This document shows, in pieces, positions 5,723 through 6,008 of a DNA stretch of 6,008 bases (the first letter of the stretch is position 1; each line of letters starts with the position of its first letter). Made by a program: the position numbers and the translations under genes. Origin of the DNA: Ignavibacteriota bacterium (GTDB lineage Bacteria > Bacteroidota > Ignavibacteria > Tepidaquicellales > Tepidaquicellaceae). The DNA lies in contig PNBM01000284.1 of assembly GCA_003135995.1 (NCBI GenBank), positions 1 to 6,008 on the forward strand, given 5' to 3'. The notes beneath the pieces were generated by a model that did no database searches, had not been told where the DNA came from, and saw nothing but the letters and a program-made list of their open reading frames with translations.

Positions 5723-6008
5723 ATGTTACAAGTGAAAATTAAATTTTTGCTCCTGGTCTTATTTATGATATCGTTGGTATCATGTTCTCAGAAGAATAAA
5801 ACCGAAGAGGAATATCTTACAACTGCCAAAGCTCAATATGATAGTGCAGTATCCAAAAAAGATAATGCTTTATTCACTGAATCTATTGGTACCTACAAGG
5901 ATTTTATTAAAAACTATCCGAATTCGGATAAAGTGATTTTTGCCTATACACAAATAGCTAAGACTTACAGTGAGAATTTGAATAATTACAACGATGCTAT
6001 AAAGACAA
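5723..6008 (+). CDS. Lipoprotein with TPR-like repeats (partial, 3' end missing)
   Basis: The only plus-strand gene here; 95 codons are visible and the frame is open to the window edge. From ATG 5723 the protein has a lipoprotein signal peptide: Lys5 and Lys7, a hydrophobic core at 8-19, and the lipobox LVSC at 18-21, making Cys21 the lipidated residue. After a charged linker, residues about 50-95 show helix-turn-helix spacing with YKDFIKNYPNS (58-68), FAYTQIAKTY (73-82) and YNDAI (89-93). This pattern is typical of TPR units in BamD/YbgF-type envelope proteins (Y..F...YP.S...A.Y..A..Y). It is probably anchored in the outer membrane facing the periplasm, perhaps as a scaffold. A BamD role cannot be claimed from one and a half repeats. 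Upstream of the start is A-rich sequence (AATATAAAAAAT) with no Shine-Dalgarno. The palindrome pair lies 10 bp and further upstream. Confidence 0.8.
   Translation, partial: MLQVKIKFLLLVLFMISLVSCSQKNKTEEEYLTTAKAQYDSAVSKKDNALFTESIGTYKDFIKNYPNSDKVIFAYTQIAKTYSENLNNYNDAIKT

Noticed and set aside
1..6008. CRISPR array, phage or defence genes
   Set aside because: No regularly spaced repeats of 20-40 bp and no nuclease, integrase or transposase motifs were found in the translated genes; DUF2851 resembles a nuclease core only in residue pattern.

Overview
The window is A+T-rich (about one third G+C by eye), densely coding DNA from what looks like a member of the Bacteroidota/Chlorobiota/Ignavibacteriota group. 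The evidence is a DUF2851 protein (a family I know mainly from that group), a Crp/Fnr regulator of the type common in Bacteroidetes, a secreted protein with Gln just after the likely signal peptidase site, TTG start codons, and no clear Shine-Dalgarno sequences ahead of the genes. The exact taxon cannot be fixed from this sequence.

Layout. All complete genes are on the minus strand, so transcription runs from high to low coordinates. From right to left: a DUF2851 protein (4263-5660); a Crp/Fnr-type regulator with FNR-like cysteines (3500-4213, TTG start); a 130-bp A+T-rich gap; a three-gene sugar module made of a GT-B-fold transferase (2422-3369), an SpsF-like cytidylyltransferase (1556 to about 2371) and a half-length transketolase N-terminal subunit (706-1563); then a small secreted lipocalin-like protein (108-650). 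The left 107 bp carry stem-loops that look like a dispersed repeat. At the right edge a plus-strand gene begins at 5723, divergent from DUF2851. It encodes a lipoprotein with a TPR-like start and runs off the window.

How the genes fit together. The transferase, cytidylyltransferase and transketolase half are tightly packed: the last two overlap by 8 bp and the first two overlap or nearly touch. They read as one transcript. The order suggests a surface-polysaccharide tailoring path in which a sugar or sugar acid is made with a thiamine-diphosphate enzyme, activated with CTP, and moved to a glycan or lipid. The transketolase half has no C-terminal partner in the window, and by eye it lacks two histidines usual in transketolases, so its chemistry may not be ordinary transketolation. 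The Crp/Fnr gene just upstream could regulate the module, but the only candidate site is weak.

The points most worth a second look are the orphan, atypical transketolase half within the CDP-sugar module, the FNR-like cysteine set with a Ser at the third ligand position, the conserved polar N-terminal block and C-terminal His/Cys cluster of DUF2851, and two nearly identical 14-bp palindromes in the divergent promoter gap.
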